Assembly (NCBI GenBank): GCA_002685455.1 | Contig: NYXF01000034.1 | Location: forward strand, 3,208 to 19,243 | Direction: 5' to 3' | From: Porticoccus sp. | GTDB lineage: Bacteria; Pseudomonadota; Gammaproteobacteria; Pseudomonadales; Porticoccaceae | DNA: 16,036 nt | Shown here: positions 15,935-16,036 of the stretch, in pieces | Position numbering within the stretch: the stretch's first letter is position 1 | Layout of the letters: each line of letters opens with the position of its first letter | Translations under genes and position numbers: made by a program | Notes under the pieces: generated by a model | Told to the model about the DNA's origin: nothing | Seen by the model: the letters and a program-made list of their open reading frames with translations, nothing else | The model's database searches: none

Positions 15935-16036
15935 GCCACCACACCCCGTGGTTCGTTTGTATAGCTATAGGCCGGTCTCCGGACTTATGAGTAGTTTCCT
16001 AGCTAAATTACCTTCCCATACTTATGTACAGTGGTT
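15935..16036 (-). ncRNA. Cobalamin riboswitch, 3' part (cut by the window edge)
   Basis: Reading the minus strand inward from the edge: ACCACTG at 16035-16029 (family consensus GCCACTG), GGGAAGG at 16018-16012, and the B12 box TAAGTCCGGAGACCGGC at 15987-15971. Next comes a short hairpin CCAC-GGGGT-GTGG at 15951-15939 that fits the P13/L13 element, whose G-rich loop pairs with the C-rich L5 loop in class I riboswitches. The 5' half, including L5, is outside the window. In this family, adenosylcobalamin binding lowers expression of the downstream gene, here btuB and probably the whole btuB-cobO-btuC-btuD-btuF operon. No terminator lies between it and btuB, so translational control is more likely than attenuation. 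Confidence 0.9.

Noticed and set aside
1..16036. Search for CRISPR arrays, insertion sequences, att sites, tRNA or rRNA genes
   Set aside because: No regularly spaced repeats, transposase or integrase-like frames, or tRNA-like cloverleaf sequences were seen; gaps between genes are all below about 220 bases.

Overview
This 16 kb window is a chromosomal segment of an AT-rich bacterium, most likely a marine-type gammaproteobacterium. EttA, YehS (DUF1456), GlyA and BtuF all resemble their Escherichia coli or Pseudomonas counterparts closely, and glyA lies directly upstream of nrdR and ribD as is common in that class. I cannot name a genus. I see no mobile elements, CRISPR arrays, tRNAs or rRNAs, and no gene-free stretch longer than about 220 bases.

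Left part (1-5724, all on the minus strand): a ribD fragment cut by the window edge, nrdR, glyA, and icmF, a large fused B12-dependent acyl-CoA mutase. nrdR and ribD are 6 bases apart and appear to share an extended -10 promoter. glyA and icmF are each separated from their neighbours by more than 100 bases.

Middle part (5857-10409): ettA (plus), a stand-alone protein of three helicase-associated repeats (minus), a yehS/DUF1456 gene (plus, divergent from it), and amtB (plus) with its own promoter and a strong hairpin in its leader. A rho-independent terminator for the minus-strand repeat gene lies inside the last codons of ettA.

Right part (10459-16036, all on the minus strand): a cobalamin scavenging operon. 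Transcription enters from beyond the right edge through a cobalamin riboswitch whose 3' half is visible. It then reads btuB (outer-membrane receptor), cobO/btuR (corrinoid adenosyltransferase), btuC (permease), btuD (ATPase) and btuF (periplasmic binding protein). These genes would import corrinoids and convert them to adenosylcobalamin, the cofactor IcmF needs. No de novo corrin synthesis genes are in view.

The points most worth a second look are: an A9 slippage-prone run in the linker between the GTPase and mutase domains of IcmF, with both shifted frames closing quickly; an in-frame hexanucleotide repeat in the btuB signal peptide; a strong hairpin between the riboswitch and the btuB ribosome binding site; an 11-bp perfect hairpin in the amtB leader; and the orphan triple-repeat protein. 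I did not find a clearly new multi-gene system. Several upstream-extended TTG or GTG starts were replaced by internal ATG starts, with reasons given per gene.
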